A model generated the notes under the pieces. It did not search any database. It saw nothing but the letters and a program-made list of their open reading frames with translations, and was not told where the DNA came from. Positions 5,463 through 6,234 of a stretch of DNA of 6,234 nt are shown here, in pieces. Origin of the DNA: Solirubrobacterales bacterium (GTDB lineage Bacteria; Actinomycetota; Thermoleophilia; Solirubrobacterales; 70-9); NCBI GenBank assembly GCA_030152505.1, contig JASLJO010000245.1:1-6234 (forward strand). Reading direction: 5' to 3'. The translations under genes were made by a program, and so were the position numbers. Position 1 is the stretch's first letter, and every line of letters begins with the position of its first letter.

Positions 5463-6234
5463 GTGACCCGCTTGACTGGGAACGCGGTCAACGGGAGCGG
5501 AAATCGGGTGCGCTCCGGTGCGCAGACGCTTACGCTGCTCGCGGCCCCGCTCAACATTGCGATCCTGCAGGCGCTCTCCGGCGGGCGGGTGAAACACGCC
5601 GACCTGCGTCGCGCCGCGGGCTCCCCGGCCCAGACCACGATGCGCGTGCAACTGCGCCGCCTGGCCGAGATCGGTGCGATCGAGCGACACCGCGGCAGCC
5701 GTTTTCCGGGCGTGCTCGAGTGCGAGCTGACCAGCGCCGGCAGGGACCTGCTCGCGGTCGCGGGCGTCGTCGAGCGCTGGCTCGGCCGCTCGCCGGAGAC
5801 GCCGCTGTCGCTCGGTGGCAGCAGCGCCAAGGCGGCGCTCAAGGCGCTCGTCGAGGGCTGGTCGACCGGAATGCTGCGCGCGCTCGCAGCCGGGCCGCTC
5901 CTGCTCACCGAGCTCGACGGCGTGATCGCCGCGCTCAGCTATCCGTCCCTGGACCGCCGCCTCGCGGCGCTGCGGCTCGCCGGCCTCGTCGAAGCCCGCT
6001 CCAGCAATGGTCACGGCACGCCGTACGCGGTCACCGAGTGGCTGCGGCAGGGCGTCGGTCCGCTCGTCGCTGCCGCTGGCTGGGAGTACCGTCACCTCCC
6101 GCGGAGTGCTGTTCCCCTCGGCCGCCTGGACATCGAGGCGGTCCTGATGCTGGCCGCGCCGCTCCCGCGCCTGCCGGACGACCTCAGCGGCTCCTGCCGT
6201 CTCGCCGCCGAGGTGGGCGGTGGGCGAGCCGACA
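5463..6234 (+). CDS. Paralog C: HxlR-like winged-helix regulator with tandem wHTH modules (partial, 3' end beyond window)
   Basis: 257 codons are visible and the frame is open at the right edge. Residues about 18-112 form a complete winged helix of the HxlR/MarR-like type: helix TLLAAPLNIAILQALSGG, a helix-turn-helix (ADLRRAAGSPAQTTMRVQLR, then RLAEIGAIER), wing RHRGSRFPGVLECELTSAGR and last helix AVAGVVERWLGR. The helix-turn-helix is Arg-rich, as expected for DNA contact. A second wHTH-like module spans about 120-212 (LLLTELDGVIAALSYPSLDR, RLAALRLAGLVEARS, EWLRQGVGPLVAAAGWEYRH). The start of the SCP2-like domain is visible from 222 (LDIEAVLMLAAPLPRLPDDL), so about 100 residues should follow. 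Start: GTG 5463 is the first available after the in-frame TAA at 5451. GTG 5508, with GGGAG upstream, is an alternative that still keeps the whole first domain. It is the only one of the three paralogs here with an intact first DNA-binding module, so it is the best candidate for the DNA-binding member. Its target is unknown. Confidence 0.85.
   Translation, partial: MTRLTGNAVNGSGNRVRSGAQTLTLLAAPLNIAILQALSGGRVKHADLRRAAGSPAQTTMRVQLRRLAEIGAIERHRGSRFPGVLECELTSAGRDLLAVAGVVERWLGRSPETPLSLGGSSAKAALKALVEGWSTGMLRALAAGPLLLTELDGVIAALSYPSLDRRLAALRLAGLVEARSSNGHGTPYAVTEWLRQGVGPLVAAAGWEYRHLPRSAVPLGRLDIEAVLMLAAPLPRLPDDLSGSCRLAAEVGGGRAD

Noticed and set aside
5455..5467. GTCA-N5-TGAC inverted repeat at the paralog C start, considered as an operator
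   Set aside because: The arms are only 4 bp and no matching repeat in the same arrangement is found before paralogs A or B.
5430..6095. Minus-strand open frames opposite paralog C
   Set aside because: Paralog C has a recognisable winged helix and aligns with its siblings; the opposite frames show no domain.
1..6234. CRISPR arrays, tRNA/rRNA genes, insertion sequences, riboswitches
   Set aside because: No spaced repeats, cloverleaf-like sequences, transposase genes or long terminal inverted repeats were seen on either strand; the only clear tandem repeat is the coding repeat in paralog B.

Overview
The window is GC-rich, with AT-rich gaps only at promoters. It carries a type IV pilus (T4P) motor-ATPase cluster and three members of one regulator-like family. 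The GC content, frequent GTG starts, Gram-positive-style PilB/PilT genes and SCP2-like domains fused to winged helices suggest an actinobacterium, perhaps Thermoleophilia (Solirubrobacterales-like). That placement is inference; there is no rRNA or marker gene here to test it.

The minus strand, read from about 4270 down to 1, carries four genes. First is a single-pass membrane protein with an extracytoplasmic thioredoxin-like domain that lacks the CXXC cysteines (4270-3620). Next is pilB, the pilus extension ATPase (3609-1813), apparently translationally coupled to it. Then comes a two-domain regulator-like protein, here called paralog A (1756-746). Last is pilT, the retraction ATPase (676 to the window edge, C-terminus cut off). 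Paralog A therefore sits between the extension and retraction motors and appears to have its own promoter.

The plus strand, from 4355 to the right edge, carries two more members of the paralog A family in tandem. Paralog B (4355-5419) has an extreme Asp/Glu/Tyr-rich segment. Paralog C (5463 to the edge, truncated) keeps an intact HxlR-like DNA-binding domain at its N-terminus. The gap between the thioredoxin-like gene and paralog B (4271-4354) is a divergent promoter region.

The most interesting signal comes from aligning the three paralogs by eye. All share an N-terminal wHTH-like module, a second wHTH-like module and, in A and B, a C-terminal SCP2-like module; C is cut before that point. 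In A and B the helix-turn-helix of the first module is replaced by an acidic segment with no Lys or Arg, while the flanking first helix, wing and last helix are kept. A and B also share a promoter layout (TTCCCA, then CATAAT, then GTG 6-7 nt later) that predicts leaderless mRNAs. A working hypothesis is a local circuit in which C binds DNA and the acidic paralogs act as autoinhibited or DNA-mimicking partners that set pilus motor expression. This is inference; the sequence shows only the architecture and the linkage.
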